Below are positions 24,701-37,500 of a stretch of DNA of 64,000 bases, piece after piece. Position 1 is the stretch's first letter. Every line of letters starts with the position of its first letter. The notes under the pieces are model-generated. The model was not told the origin of the DNA, ran no database searches, and worked only from the letters and a program-made list of their open reading frames with translations. Both the position numbers and the translations under genes were made by a program. The DNA is from Nelumbo lutea (taxonomy: Eukaryota; Streptophyta; Magnoliopsida; Proteales; Nelumbonaceae): assembly GCA_022828595.1 (NCBI GenBank), contig JAKGHH010000004.1, positions 23,258,372-23,322,371 of the forward strand, read 5' to 3'.

Positions 24701-26137
24701 TCTTCTTAGCTCTTAAGACCTGACTTGTTTACAGTCCAGATGTCAATGACACAAGTTGGTTTTATGGATTTGAGGGAGATCGGTCCAGAAGCATCACCAG
24801 AGTTTTATATGGACATGCTGGCTAGCGAAAAGAGTATACTGAGAAAAGTCTTTGGTATTTCTTTCTTCACTTGCTTTTGATATTTTTGCTTTTACTAATT
24901 CCAATATATCACTTTACAATGTTGGCCTTGACTTGTTTTATAAGACCTGACTCAGATGAATAATTATTTGTTAGCTGACTATTTACTGCATACATCTGTC
25001 CCTCTCCAGACCCCGCATTGGTGGGAGCCTTGTGCACTGGGCTTCCCTTCTAGCTGACCACTTACTGCCCCTCTAAAACACATAAAGTTTCTTTTCTTTG
25101 ATTGTGAATCAAACTTGAAATGAATCAGTGTTACTTTATTTAATTTTTTCAGACTAAGTTAGCTTGTTTCTCCACCCCCCCATTCTCTCTCCTACAACAT
25201 GTTAGACTTGATCATGTATGCAAGTTTAACATGGTAAACTGAGTCTTCTCCCACCCCCTTCTTCTGGATAAGTGTGCATTATATATGCTTGAATAATAAG
25301 GATACCAATATCAGCATTGGCATTCTACAGGACAGACTAAGCGTCTTCAACCAAGCAAGCCTGCTACAAAAGCTCAGGCAGCAGTTGCACTTACGAGTGG
25401 CAGGATGGAGGAAGCAATTCGTAATGAACTATCAAGGCTAGAGGCTGAAAGTTTATCAAGGGAAGCTGAAACGAAAGAAATCAAGTCCGAGTTGCTAGGT
25501 AGGGGAGAAATACAAAAATATTGGGAGGAGAAATTGAATGAAGAAAAAGGTCGTGGTTTTGAGGTAGAGAGGGATTTTCTTGCAGCATCTCATGATCTTG
25601 AACAGGAAAAGATTGTTCGAGAGAGGAGCCTTGCAGAGCATCTGAAGGAGAAAACAGCTCTTGACTGTCAGACGCAGTTGCTTCTTGGTCTAAAGGAGGA
25701 AATCAATGAGATGTCTGGGAGGCTTGCCTCTGAGAAGGCAAGTTTTATGGTTGAGCAGCGGACTTTAGAGGATATGCGCATTGATTTACAGGCCAAGCAG
25801 GAAGCCATGCTTGATGCCAAGTCTGTACTGGAAGCTGAAAAAGAAGCTCTCCAAATTCTTAGGTAAATATTGACACATTGGATATATTAGATCTGGGGGA
25901 ATGATTTATTTATTTTTTATTTATCTTGGTGAATGAACTCACATTACCGCTGCTTGAAAAATTGTTGGCTCATTTGAGTTTGTGATGAATTCTCATTTAT
26001 CTGGATAGTCGTGGTATGATTCTCCCATGAACAACATGTGCAGATCATGGATCGAGGATGAAGCGAGAAAGAACCGAGCACGGGCAAATGTTCTTGCAGA
26101 GGTTGGAAGGAGGTGGAGATGGGATGATAGATCATAA
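12788..26137 (+). CDS. Plastid SLH-domain / coiled-coil protein, 11 exons
   Basis: Exons: 12788-13043, 13164-13250, 13499-13642, 15520-15608, 23881-23969, 24106-24209, 24306-24411, 24518-24593, 24740-24854, 25331-25862, 26044-26137. All borders are GT-AG and the phases join without a break, giving about 563 residues. Residues 1 to about 50 are Ser/Arg-rich and look like a chloroplast transit peptide. Exon 2 encodes one membrane span ([20 protein letters not shown]). Exons 5-8 encode S-layer-homology-like repeats ([56 protein letters not shown]). Exon 10 is a long coiled coil rich in Glu/Lys. The arrangement matches the plant family typified by Arabidopsis At3g25680 and At5g23890. From family knowledge the location is plastid membrane; biochemical function is unknown. 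Intron 4 (15609-23880, 8.3 kb) is swollen by transposons. Confidence 0.9.
14855..15166 (+). repeat. Duplicated about 100-bp block in intron 3 of the SLH gene
   Basis: Positions 14855-14956 and 15064-15166 are close copies about 209 bp apart (shared TATGACAGGAGAAGTATAAA and AAACAAGCATG). Read on the + strand, both give a protein-like string ([17 protein letters not shown] in the second copy; a stop interrupts it in the first). Upstream frames at about 14600-14800 also look coding-like. This could be a decayed captured gene fragment. I do not recognise the source. Confidence 0.5.
15857..16381. mobile_element. Non-autonomous hAT element, 525 bp, in SLH-gene intron 4
   Basis: Ends are CAATGTTTTAAAATTCTGAG and its near-complement (GCTTTTTGAAACATTG), with GAGGCATG/GCATGCCTC subterminal words. 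It is flanked by a perfect 8-bp target duplication AATGTGAA at 15849-15856 and 16382-16389. It contains a CTTTC-rich tract and the perfect inverted repeat GAGGTGTAC/GTACACCTC near 16226-16250. It belongs to the same family as the element at 31748-38737. Confidence 0.88.
18411..18588 (+). repeat. 5' LTR of Copia element 1
   Basis: A short 178-bp LTR with TG...CA ends, immediately followed by the tRNA-Met-type primer-binding site. Confidence 0.95.
19016..22974 (+). pseudogene. Degenerate Copia gag-pol of element 1
   Basis: Gag begins at the ATG at 19016, and stops lie at about 19063 and 19218. A CCHC knuckle [14 protein letters not shown] is encoded near 19780-19825 and followed by a TAG. The protease core is a D-S-G-A motif at about 20033. 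Integrase shows the H-C/G-H-P stretch (HCRLGHPSL) and a catalytic-core VDDYSRMTW, with an in-frame stop at 20882. RT shows GCKWVFTVK and [12 protein letters not shown]. RNase H ends with [16 protein letters not shown] and ERTKHIEID. Between about 22370 and 22380 a block joining RT to RNase H is deleted. With several stops plus the deletion it cannot encode an active polyprotein. Confidence 0.92.
22982..23162 (+). repeat. 3' LTR of Copia element 1
   Basis: This 181-bp copy is preceded by TTGAGGGGGAG. It has one extra CTT unit relative to the 5' LTR. Confidence 0.95.
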
Positions 26138-26745
26138 TTGTCCTAGCACCTACTTTCTTGAGAGGGTGTCCGAAAATGTCTGAATCATGGTGGAATGTCT
26201 TGTAAGGTCGTGGAAAAGGAGCAATATCTGATTAGTGGGCTCCATTATTTTTTTCTCTTATTTAATAGTTCCAATCAATAATGTATCTTATTTGCTTGGC
26301 AGCTGAAGTAGCTTAGCAATTGAATGCTTAATGGTTAATAGAAAAAAAAAGTTGTCAATGTTTGATGTTGCGCATTGTATGCATCCATTTATCAAATCAT
26401 TCTTAATTGCAGTATTCTTTTCTTCGTTACTTGCTTTAAAATAAGAAAAGGAAAAGAAAACTAGCAAGCTCTTGCATGTATGCATCCAGTGGGATTTTCC
26501 CTATTGTGCTCGTTGCAATAATAGCAAATGGAGAAGTTTAAACCCCAACCCTTAAGGGAAGGGTTCAGACTTCAGAGGGTCGGCTTAGGGAGAAGGGAAA
26601 GAAGAAAGCTGATGTCTCAAGTCTCAAGTAGGGCTGGTAAGGCTGTGACAAATGGTCATGAGCCTTGTCATCATCTCAGTCCAAAATGCATCCCGATGCT
26701 CTCTGGTTGATCAGGTCGAGGACATGAAAACGAGATCAAATTAGT
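26138..26745. other. 3' flank of the SLH gene
   Basis: Positions 26138 to about 26290 are probably the 3' untranslated region (TTTAATAGTTCCAATCAATA near 26262-26281). The rest of the gap toward the convergent UMP1 gene has no coding signal. Confidence 0.5.
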
Positions 26746-26847
26746 CCCCCACAACATCCCACAGCACATTCCCGCCGTGTATTGGGAACATCTCCCGATG
26801 ATGACAATACACGGCGGGGAGGGATGTGCTGTGGGACGTTGTGGGGG
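26746..26847. repeat. Near-perfect 40-bp stem hairpin (foldback element)
   Basis: The left arm 26746-26784 begins CCCCCACAACATCCCACAGC. The right arm 26805-26847 is its complement apart from one substitution and a 4-base gap. The 20-base loop contains GGAACATCTCCC. A half-copy of the same sequence is at 56961-57010. GC-rich perfect foldbacks of this type are typical of transposon-derived hairpins that can give rise to small RNAs. Confidence 0.85.
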
Positions 26848-27270
26848 CAATCCGGTGGGGGGCTGATTTGAACAAAAACATTTAAATCGTCCTCGCCGCC
26901 TTCTCGGGTGCCCTTTTTAAATGACCAGGTTATGGTACCCAGAAATCCCACTCTTTTGCGGAAAATAAAACTCGTGCATGAGACATTCCACCTGGACAGT
27001 TGATTGTGGATCCACTTGGTAGAGTTCCTTCTTCATAAACCTTAGACAAAAAACCTACATTCGACGGACAATGGCTAGAATGGTCTCCTGATGTAACTGG
27101 GTCCATATTCTAGTTGTTCCAGTCTTCCGGACTTCCAGCTACAACAACTTAGTTGGATTGAAAGTTTACATCTACAACGCCTAGAGTTATAAAGGAATAT
27201 TATTTGGTTAGTATTGATGCCGTAATCAGATACCATAAACACACCAAACTACCAAAGTGGCTTCCACCAG

Positions 27271-27615
27271 TAGGAGTGAGCATTATTCGGGATTTCGGTA
27301 TTCAGTTAGGTAATTTCAGTTTTTGGTTTTTAAATACTTAGATTTCGGTTTTTAGAATTAAAATTTCAATTAATTGAAAAAACTAAATTAACCAAACTTT
27401 TCTATATAACATGTAATATAATATAATATAATTGGACTTCATAATATATTTATATATCCTATGTAATATAATATATATTTTTGAAATTCGGTTTCAACCA
27501 AAAACTGAACCGAAAAGTTTGGTTTCAATTATTTCGGTTTTCCTCTAATTCGATTTTTAAATTTTCAGTTTATTTAATTTTATTTTTAACCGAACAAACC
27601 GAATGCTCATCCCTA
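27271..27615. mobile_element. Non-autonomous hAT element, 345 bp
   Basis: Ends TAGGAGTGAGCATT and AATGCTCATCCCTA are inverted repeats. Flanking 8-mers TCCACCAG (27263-27270) and TCCACCAA (27616-27623) match at 7 of 8. The interior is AT-rich with TTCGGTTT words on one side and complementary AACCGAA words on the other. Confidence 0.8.
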
Positions 27616-27804
27616 TCCACCAAAGCCTGAACATTTTTACCAGTCAATCTGCAATTCGACCCATTCCTAGATGTTAAGATCGAAGATGTAAATGGGTAAA
27701 TAAATCCAATGAAAAATGTCGTTTCTTTTTGGGGTGGTGTCACTGTTGCCCTATGATTTCCTGTTTATGCAAACTCTTTTCTATATACACCCAAGCACCA
27801 TTTA

Positions 27805-28199
27805 GGGCCCATTTGCTTTTTGATAAGTTATTTACCCGGGTTAATGCAATTATCTAAGTAAATTTTTCTTAGGAAACACTTACCCAGGTAAGTGTATTTA
27901 CCCATGTTCTTTTATTTCCCAAGTAAAAAAAAAATGAAATTACCATTTTAACCATAAAATGGGGCATTTTTGTCCCATTCAAGTGTTGGAATCTTTCCTC
28001 CCAGCTGGGAAAGTTATTTACCCACCTAAGAGATGGGCATCACTTACCTGGTTAAGTGATACCCAGGAAAATAAACTTTCCCTAGTCCCCACATTAATCT
28101 GAAAAAAGAAATATGTGATTCTTGGTCAATGGAAACCAAAATCCCATTGACCAACTTCCCCCCTCTCAAAATCCAAAAAAAAAAAAAAAGAACGCCCCC
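27805..28199. mobile_element. Tourist-like MITE copy A, 395 bp
   Basis: It starts GGGCCCATTTGCTTTTTG and ends AAAGAACGCCCCC, flanked by TTA on both sides, which is the TWA target duplication of PIF/Harbinger elements. Internal landmarks TTACCCAGGTAAGTG and CCCATTGACCAACTT are shared with copy B at 29840-30190. It lies between the two convergent genes, about 300 bp from the UMP1 stop. Confidence 0.88.
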
Positions 28200-28505
28200 T
28201 TAGAGTTCATGACCATCTTCGTGGAGTAAACTTTCTGTTACTGTGTGGAGCTCGCCCTTTTGTTCCTTCCCCTGTTCATATCCGGAATCATGATTCATAA
28301 GACGTTTGATTTTTTTTCCTTTTTTTTGAAAACCCTAGTTATTAGAAGTTCAACTGCAATTCTGCTACCCATATGTTCAGTTACACTATATATTTAAATT
28401 TTAAAGCATGTGACAAGTAAGCACAAAAAAGTGAGGGAAAACCCACCACCACAACAAAACAACCAAAAAGAAAGAACAGATTCTGTCTCTACTGAGAAGT
28501 CAAGA

Positions 28506-31500
28506 TCAGATAAAACTGGGGCAGACTGGTCCTTTGGAGAGGCCAAGGCGAATTTCCATTCCATGATGCATATCTGCTGGCCGGAAAATTTCCGAGTCAC
28601 GTGGGTCTGAAAGTAACAATGTCAAAACAAATAAATAAATAGAAATTAGGATGATATATATAAAGAGAGAAAGAGATGCATTATAATGTCAATCAATCGA
28701 TCAGTTAAGGTCGATTGAAAAGCCTCCCCAATCCATAAAATTGAGTATTACAGTTTTTTAATGATATGTTGGGCCAGAAACTCATTAAAAAACTAGCATT
28801 TACTTCTTCTGAACCCTTGGGTATCTAAATTTCATACACGAGGTTAATACAAAATGGTCATCTCTACAATTTGGCATGACAGGTATTCTATGTAGCTTTT
28901 ATTTATTTAAATTTCAGAATACTGTTTTCTAAAACTTTTAGGCAATCTCCAATATAATATTTTAATTAGATTTTATGTCCACTTATCCAGGAGAATATCA
29001 TTCCAATGTACTGATTGAGGATGACAAAAAGAAAAAAAACCATTTTTGTGTCTGTACATGTTTTTCTTTATTTGATGGGAGTTCTGTTAATTACCATTTA
29101 GATAATCTTCAAAACCAAAACCATCCAAGCTTCCAGTAAGAGCCTCGAAACCTAACATTGAAGATGCCAATGCTCCTGGAGGCCTCTGAAATCTACAAAA
29201 GCCAAACATGAAAAATATATTATACATGAACATAGGTAATTAACACCAGCAAGCTTACCTAAAACAATATTCTCAAGCCAATTCATAATAAACTCTCCAT
29301 TTTAGTGATTTTTTTGACAATTTCCATTTTACTGGTTATATTGAAGAAATAAGGATATATAGAATTTAAAATAAATAGAACTTAAGCATGAGAATGAAGG
29401 ATTGAATCTGTGAGCAGCCACTGTGTAAAAATGCCAGAGCTTATATCTGTGTCCAGTTCACCCCTCTCAAGACACCAGATAGCTGGAACAAATAGGGTAA
29501 TGGCCTTTTAGTGGTTCTATGAGGCCTAAGACAGATGAGAGTTGAAGAGTTAAGGTTTATGGCTCAAAATTAAGGAATCTATAAATGCCTTGAACAGAGA
29601 CAATTAAAAAGAAACAACATCTAAATTTGAGGTTTAAGCATCAAATTCAGGAAAGTAGAACAAAAATAAAGATTTAGATGTTTAAACCTATAACTAGAAA
29701 TCAAGGTTGAATATCTCCGAAATTTAACTTACACAAAGAAAACCAAACTAGAATACATAGCCTCTGAATACTGACCTTGTCCAAAAACAAAGAAATCTTG
29801 GAATAAGAAGCCAAGATGGCATGGAATTGGAAAAACTAAGGCCCTGTTCGCTTTTCGGTAAGTTACTTACCCGGGTAAGTGTTTCCCAGGAAATACTTAC
29901 CCGGGTACGTGCATTTACCCATATCCTTTTATTTCCCATGTAAATAAGGCAATGACCATTTTAGCCATAAAAATCCATTATTAAAAGGGGCATTTTTATC
30001 TCATTCAAGTTTTGGCAATTTTTTCCCCCAGGTGGGAAAGTATTACCAGGGTAAGTGATACCCAAGAAAATAAACTTTCCCTGATCTCCACATAAATCTG
30101 AAAAAATAACATGGGTTTCTTGGTCAATGGGAATCAAAATCCCATTGACCAACTTTCCCCCTCTGAAAATCCGAAAAAAAGAACGCCCCCTAAAAGTAAA
30201 GTACAAGCTCACAAATTTATTTAAGGAAGCATTCATTCATTATACATTGGATCTCATATAACAATTCACATTTATAGACCACAGAACGATCATCCATTGC
30301 TCGAGAAGGTGCAGTCATACTTTTATCAAACTAATGTATGTACCAATCTCAACCACACTTCATTCCTCTTTAATAGATACATTGTTTTTCTCTGACATAA
30401 ATTCCATCTATGACAAAATTTGAGGTCCTTAAAGCTATTTCCTTTTTTGTTTTCTTTCGCTCTTCTTTTGCTGAAACACTTGGTAGATGTTTGGAACCGA
30501 TGCTGTTTTATCGAAAAACAGTGACACACCAGCGCCACATCTGAAATCTAACACACTGTTTGGTTGGGTGTTCTCCTGAAAAACTTTTTCTCAGACACCT
30601 TGGAAATCGGGAATGGTGTGATCTAAGAAAACATTCTTTTTGACGTTTTCTAGTTTTTCTATTGCTGCTAACAACACTATGCTGATGTGATGTTGAAAAG
30701 CGTCTATGGAAGCAACAGTCCCAGAAGAAACCATTTTCTGAAGAAACGGCATACCTATGCAGCACCACCACTGGAGAAATGGCACCAGTTCCAAACATCA
30801 CCTTAGTCTATCATTCTTATCATTTTCCTTTGAATTTCCTCACCTTTTTTATCAACACTAGGGACAAACTCAAGGATTTTACACAAAAACCAGCTCCTTT
30901 GTATGGTGAAATTATACTTCATAGTCATAGATATCTGACTCCAGTCCCCAAAACCAACTCACTGTTCCAAGTAGACATCCAAAATAGCTGGAATAAGGGT
31001 CATGGAAGCCTTTTTTGCAATAATTCCTATTAAACAATCCCAGCGTGCTAGCTAGCACAGCCACTCTTTTAAATAGTGACAAGTCACTGTTTTAAATAGA
31101 ACTATTTCACTCAGACACCAATGCAAGACTAGAAGGTTATGCTTAGGTTGTCCTTTATCTCATTTAGATAGCGCTCTAACCTCAATGACCCTGATCCAGC
31201 TTGCTTAGACCACATAATTGCGTTTGCAGTCACCAAGAACTAGATGAGACATAGACAGAAATATTTTATTTTCCAGTTCATTTTACCAGTAAAATTGTCA
31301 ACACCAAATTTTAATAAGGAACTAGGATCTCTTGAAGCTTTTATGTTTCCTTACTAGAAGTAGCTATAAGAAACTTGATTAAGGACAGAAATATCAAATA
31401 CCAAAAGTCAACACCCAGAGGACAAAGACAAGGTTCAAAAATATAACTCATTCTTCTAGCTTCAAAGTGCACAAGATCACTCCTAAACAAGTTGACACTT

Positions 31501-34500
31501 CCTCTTGTTTAATTCTTTAGAAAACATATTTGCTCAACACATTTTGCCATACATACAAGAACATAACTGAGGTGTTCCTCCCTTGTTATATAACTTTAAT
31601 CTAGATTAACTGCCAATAAAATTTCATTTAGCAAATACTGATTTCATATGCACTAATCCAGCATATCAAGAATCCTAGAAAGAACACAACTGGCCTAATA
31701 TCTAATTCTATTTTTGAACCATTATCATGTAATTTAGAAATTAGAACCAGTGTTTTAAAAGGCATGGGAGGCGTACACCTAGAGGCACGCGAGGCACCTC
31801 CAAAATGCCTGGAGGCGCATGACAGAAGTGCCCAGACCATTGAGGCATATGCCTCAGGTATAGAGGTGTGGGTAGAGGCGTACGCTTTTGGCACGCCTTT
31901 GGAAAGAGGCTTACGCCTCCCATGTGTGATGTATTTAAACATTTAACAAATTATTTGTTTTAATTTTTTTGTGTTCTAATTGGTGGGGCCACGATTATAT
32001 CATGGCCCCATTGTATAGAACTATTTTTTTAAGTCTAAAAGAGGGGGAAATATCCCTCTTTCGAACCCAAACTTTAGGGCTTGAAAGAACTGTGAAGTCT
32101 GAACTGCGAAACCTCTTGCTAAGTGCGAACTGTGAAGAAGCTCTACTCTGTTCCAAGATTCTGGTATGTGTTTTTTTTTTTCTTTTCCTTTCTTCTTCTT
32201 CTTCTTCCGCACTTTGCAACCTGAAACTTTGAGCAACCTGCAAGGCTGCAACTTCTTTCTTTCTTTCTTTCTTTCTTTCTTCTTCTTCTTCTTCTTCTTC
32301 TTCTTCTTCTTCTTCGAGCAACCTGAAATTTCTCAGATGTGATCTTTTTTTTTTTATTCTATTTTCAAGCTGCTGGGGCAACCGAGTAACCAACCAACCT
32401 GGGCGGCTGTGAATGTGACAAAGCTGCAACGATTCTGATTTTTTTTTGGAAATAAGATTCAACAGTTAGTAACTTAGTACTTAGTAGTTATGTTCTTCAT
32501 TTCTGTATTCTGTTGTTTCTTTGTTTTCTTTTTTTTTTTCTTGATTTTAGTAGTTTTGTTTCAGCCTTCTTGAACAAGGCTGCACGAATAAATTATGTAA
32601 TTTGTTGATTATGTTGTTAACAGGTGTATTATATGTACCGTACACAGGCTTAGTACCCGCAGGGGTATTTTCGTAATTCTGTATACATTTTGTTATGTAC
32701 GGCCAGAACAGTATAAATAGATAGCTTCACTTGACTGAAGCTAAGTTTTGTTGAGGCCTTAACTCAGTTGCCTCTTATTCTTCTTCCTCTTCTCCTTCTT
32801 TCTTCTTCTTTTCTCCTTCTTTTCTTCTTCTTCTTTGTCTCCTGCTCAACATGGTATCAGAGCAGGTTCGTCCATGCCTAGAAAACAACTAGCTGAGGTC
32901 TCTCTCCTCTGCTGCAAAGGAGTTATAGTACTGATGCTCGAAGACAAGGAAGAGGAAGCTTTCCTAGTGCTGCGGTTAGTCTCCACTGTCGAGTAGGGCT
33001 CTGCTATAAGTATGCTGACTATTCAACTTCCTAGCACAGAAAAAAGGTTCGGCTACATGTTTTTTTGCTGGTAACTGGGTTGCTTCGGCTAAGAGGACTG
33101 TATAGAAATCCATCCCAGATGTTCGAAGGAAGGCTCTGACCTGAAGGGAAATTCAAGTTCATGACTGATGACTGTGCTACCTATTGTTGATACTGAGATT
33201 TTTTTTTTCTCTTCCTGTTTATGGCTTCTTGCACGACTATTAATGTTCCAGAATCTGAGTAGGGACTGTTCCCCTTCCTCCGATTGTATGTTGTCCTAGT
33301 CTGCACTCTAAGGGGCTGTTGATGAACCCTAGAACTTGAGTGACTGTTTGGCTGCCCTGGAAAGTGGATATCAGCCGATTAGGTGTGGTGAATCACCACT
33401 CGTATTGCTGCTCCTACTGTGACTTTTTTTGGCTGAGAAGCTGTATCAAGGTTGTGAACTGTAGGTCTTTCAAACCTGGTTACACTGCATGTGCAGTTTG
33501 TATAGTGTTTTGTGAACTCCTACACAGTGTGGGTGATAAACCCTAGTACTGCAGTTGCAGTGTTTGTGCTTTGTTCTCTGTGGGGCCGAAAATCAGCAAG
33601 TGTCCTGTTGTGGACTGTTGCAGCTCTGTAAGACTGTGCTTTGGTTTTGTGTATTCTGAACTGAAGAATCATGAGTAATGAAGATTCAGCTACATCCAGA
33701 ATCTCCACAATGCTGAATGGAATGAGTGGGAACAGTGATCTATCCTTCCCTATGGCTGTTGTTCCTCTTGACGGGTTAAACTATCTAGAGTGGTCAAGGG
33801 GGATCAAACTATACATAACTGCAAGGGGAAAAGTAGGCTACATAAATGGAAGAATCAAAGAACCACCTTTTGAAAATGCAGAACATGATAAATGGGATCA
33901 GGAGAATAGTATGGTTATGTCATGGCTTTTGATCTCCATGCAACCGCAAATAAGGAAGAACTTCATGTGGTCTGAAACTGCAAATGAGATATGGGATCAG
34001 GCAAAGTCCACATATTCTGAACTTCGACACTATGCCAAAATTTATCAATTGCAAGCAGCTTCATCTACTTGTAAATAGGGGAGAGGAGTTTATCAGTTTA
34101 TTACTCCGATCTGACAACTGTTTGGAAGGAGCTGGACCATTACCAGAACATTGAGTGGAAGTGTGAGGAAGATGCAAAATTGTATAAGAAACTTGTCTCA
34201 CAGCAAAGGGTGTTTGCCTTTTTACATGGTCTCAATCCTATCTATGAACCCATCAGAGTACAAATTCTAAGTTCAAAGGATCTTCCTTCAATTCAGGAGG
34301 TCTATGCTCTTGTCCAGTCTGAAGAGAGCAGAAGGAACTTGATGAACAGCACCGGAGGGAATGCAATTGTGTTGGCAGCAAAGGGGGGTCCCTCTACTAG
34401 TGGTGGACCTTCTTTCAAGAGAGGAGATCTCCAGAAGAAAGCAGAAGATAAGGAAAAATTGTGGTGCACTAATTGTCAGAAGCCCCAGCACACCAAAGAT

Positions 34501-37500
34501 ACTTGTTGGGATCTCCATGGGAAACCGAAGTGGGCTCAGGATTTACCTAAGAAGCAAGGTTCAGATAGTATTAGAAGACTCGGGAGAATCAGCCCTCCAC
34601 CTCCACTGTGACTCAACCACCTCATTACCAACATAACTACTCTGGATCCGACCCAAGAGAGGATATTGTCAACTCCTTCCGTGACCATTTGGAGCTTTGT
34701 GGTAGAGCAATTCGCCAGATGGATGATCCTCCCACCACCTCTTTTGCATCCACATTAGATAATCCTGCCACAGCTTTCCATGTTGCTTCTCACGACCTTG
34801 ACTCTCCATGGATCATTGATTCTGGAGCGTCGAAACACATTACTGGTATGTCCTCTTTCTTCCAAACTAATCACCCCCTTTCCGGAAGAAATAAAGTGAG
34901 ACTAGTTGATGGATCATACTCTCCCATAGCTGGTCAAGGAACTCTCTCTCTTCCCCTTGGCCTTACTCTTTCTAATGTTCTTCATGTTCCAAAGTTTCCT
35001 ATGAATTTGTTTTCAATCAGTAGTGTTACAAATTCCTTAAACTGTTCCGTGACTTTTTCCCTTTCTATTGTGTGATTCAGGATCTGGCCTCGAGGAGGAC
35101 GATTGGTAGAGGTCATATGGTTGATGGACTCTATATGCTGGAGAATACGGCTAGCCTTCTTGTTACAGAGTCTATGAGTCAGTTCAAAAAGAGTAAAATG
35201 TATCTATGGCATTGTCATTTGGGTCACTTGTCTTTTGAGTCGTTGAAAGTTGTTTTCCCAGAAATGTGTAAGTCCGTGTCTATTTCCAATTTTTCTTGTC
35301 AAATGTGTCAATTAAGCAAGCATTGTAGAACTCAATTTCCTCAAAGAAATAGTAAATCTGAGTTTCCTTTTCACATTGTGCATTCGGATGTGTGGGGCCC
35401 TGTTACTTTACCTTCTGAGAGTGGCTACAAATACTTTATTACCTTCATTGACGATTATTCCATATACACTTGGGTATATCCAATGTGAACCCGTGAGGAA
35501 GTACCAAAAATTATCCAAGATTTTCAGCGGATGGCCTTCACCCAATTTCAGACTGAAATTCAAATATTTCAATCGGACAATGCAAAAGAGTTTTTTCATA
35601 GTGACCTCACGGAGTTCTTTGCTTCACATGGCTCTCTTCACCGGAGCTCTTGTGCCCGCACACCACAACAAAATGGTGTGGCTGAACGGAAGAACCATCA
35701 CCTTCTTGAAGTGGCACGGGGTTTACTACTCCACATGAATGTTCCCAAACGTTTTTGGCTTGAGGCCGTCCTTTGTTCTACATACCTCATTAACCGAATG
35801 CCCTCTCGTTGGTTAGAGTACAAAGCTCCACACCAGCTTCTCTTTCCTAAGGCCCTTCTTCTTTCTATTCCTCCCCGTGTTTTTGTTGTCGGTGTTTTGT
35901 CCAAAACATTTCCCCCACCCAGGGAAAATTGGACTCTCGTGCTATCCCATGTATATTTCTTGGCTACTCATTCTCTCAGAAAGGGTATCGTTGCTCTGAT
36001 CCTGTTTCACGGAAATTCTATGTCTCCATGGATGTTACCTTCTTTGAGGATGAGCCCTTCTTTCCTGTTTCTCCTCAAGGGGAGTGTAGGTATGAGGAGA
36101 AACTGATTCAACTTCCTCCTCTTCCTACTCCTTCTCCTTCTCCCCTTCCTCCTTCTGATCCTCCACCTTTCTGTGTTTTTTCTCATTGTCGTAAAGGCCA
36201 ATCAGATTCAAGAGCTGAGGAGAATCCAGAAGTCGTACCTCAAATGCCATCAGATTCGTTGGGGGAAGATCATACTCACTCAGGTAACTTGACTCCCAAC
36301 CTCCCTGTTGCTAATGATCTTGACCTTCCCATTGCCCACAGGAAAGGTGTTAGGTCGTGCACCACCAAACACCCCATTTCCAACTTTGTTTCCTATGAGA
36401 ACATCTCACCTTCATTTCGTGCTTTTCTTACCTCCATTGACAGTATCCCTATTCCCAAGAATGTGGCAGAAGCTCTCTCAGTACCAGAATGGATGAAGGC
36501 CATGAATGAAGAAATTGATGCTTTTCATAAGAATGGCACATGGGAACTTGTTGATCTCCCTAAGGGAAATGATCCGGTTGGATGTAAATGGGTGTTCACT
36601 GTTAAGCATGGGGCTGATGGAACCGTGGAGAGGTATAAAGCTCATTTAGTGGCAAAGGGTTTCACTCAAGTATATGGGGTTGATTATGCAGAAACCTTTG
36701 CACTTGTTGCCAAAATGAACTCTATTAGAGTCCTCTTCTCTCTTGCTTCCAATCTGAATTGGGATCTATATCAGCTCGACATCAAGAATGCCTTCTTGAA
36801 TGGTGACCTTGAAGAGGAAGTTTATATGATTCAACCCCCGGTTTTTTGGCTCAAGGAAGTGAACAAAAGGTGTGCAAGTTCAAGCAATCACTAAGGGCTT
36901 GGTTCAGCAGATTTCATATTGCAGTCCAGAAGAGGGAATACAAGCAATGTCAGTCAGATCACACAGTGTTTGTAAAGAGAGTAAAAGGTAAAATGGCTGC
37001 CCTAATAGTATACGTGGATGACATAATTGTTACTGGTGACTGGAATGATGAAATTCAAAGTTTGAAGGGCTTCCTTGCCACTCAGTTCGAGGTGAAAGAT
37101 CTAGGTCCCGCCAAATACTTCCTTGGGATTGAGGTTGCCCGATCAAAAAGGGGCATCTTCATCTCTCAAATAAAATATGTCCTAGATTTGCTTAAGAACA
37201 CTAGAAAGATTGGGGTTAAACTAGCTGACTCTCCCATTGATCCCAACCATAAGTTAAGTGACAGTCAAGGTGAACCACTTAAGAATGTGAAGCAATTTCA
37301 GAGGCTTGTAGGGAGATTGTTGTACCTCTCTATGACTCGTCCAGACATAGCATATGATGTTAGTGTCCTTAGTCAGTTCATGCATGCACCTAGGTCCACC
37401 CACCTTGAAGCAGCAGTGAGAGTACTACGGTATCTTAAGAAGTTCCCGGGTGCTGGTTTATTATTCCAGAAACATGGACACTTGAGGGTTGAAATTTACA

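Noticed and set aside
31995..32462. 155-residue frame on the - strand with a long Glu run
   Set aside because: The Glu run is a translated TTC/CTTT microsatellite inside the hAT element.
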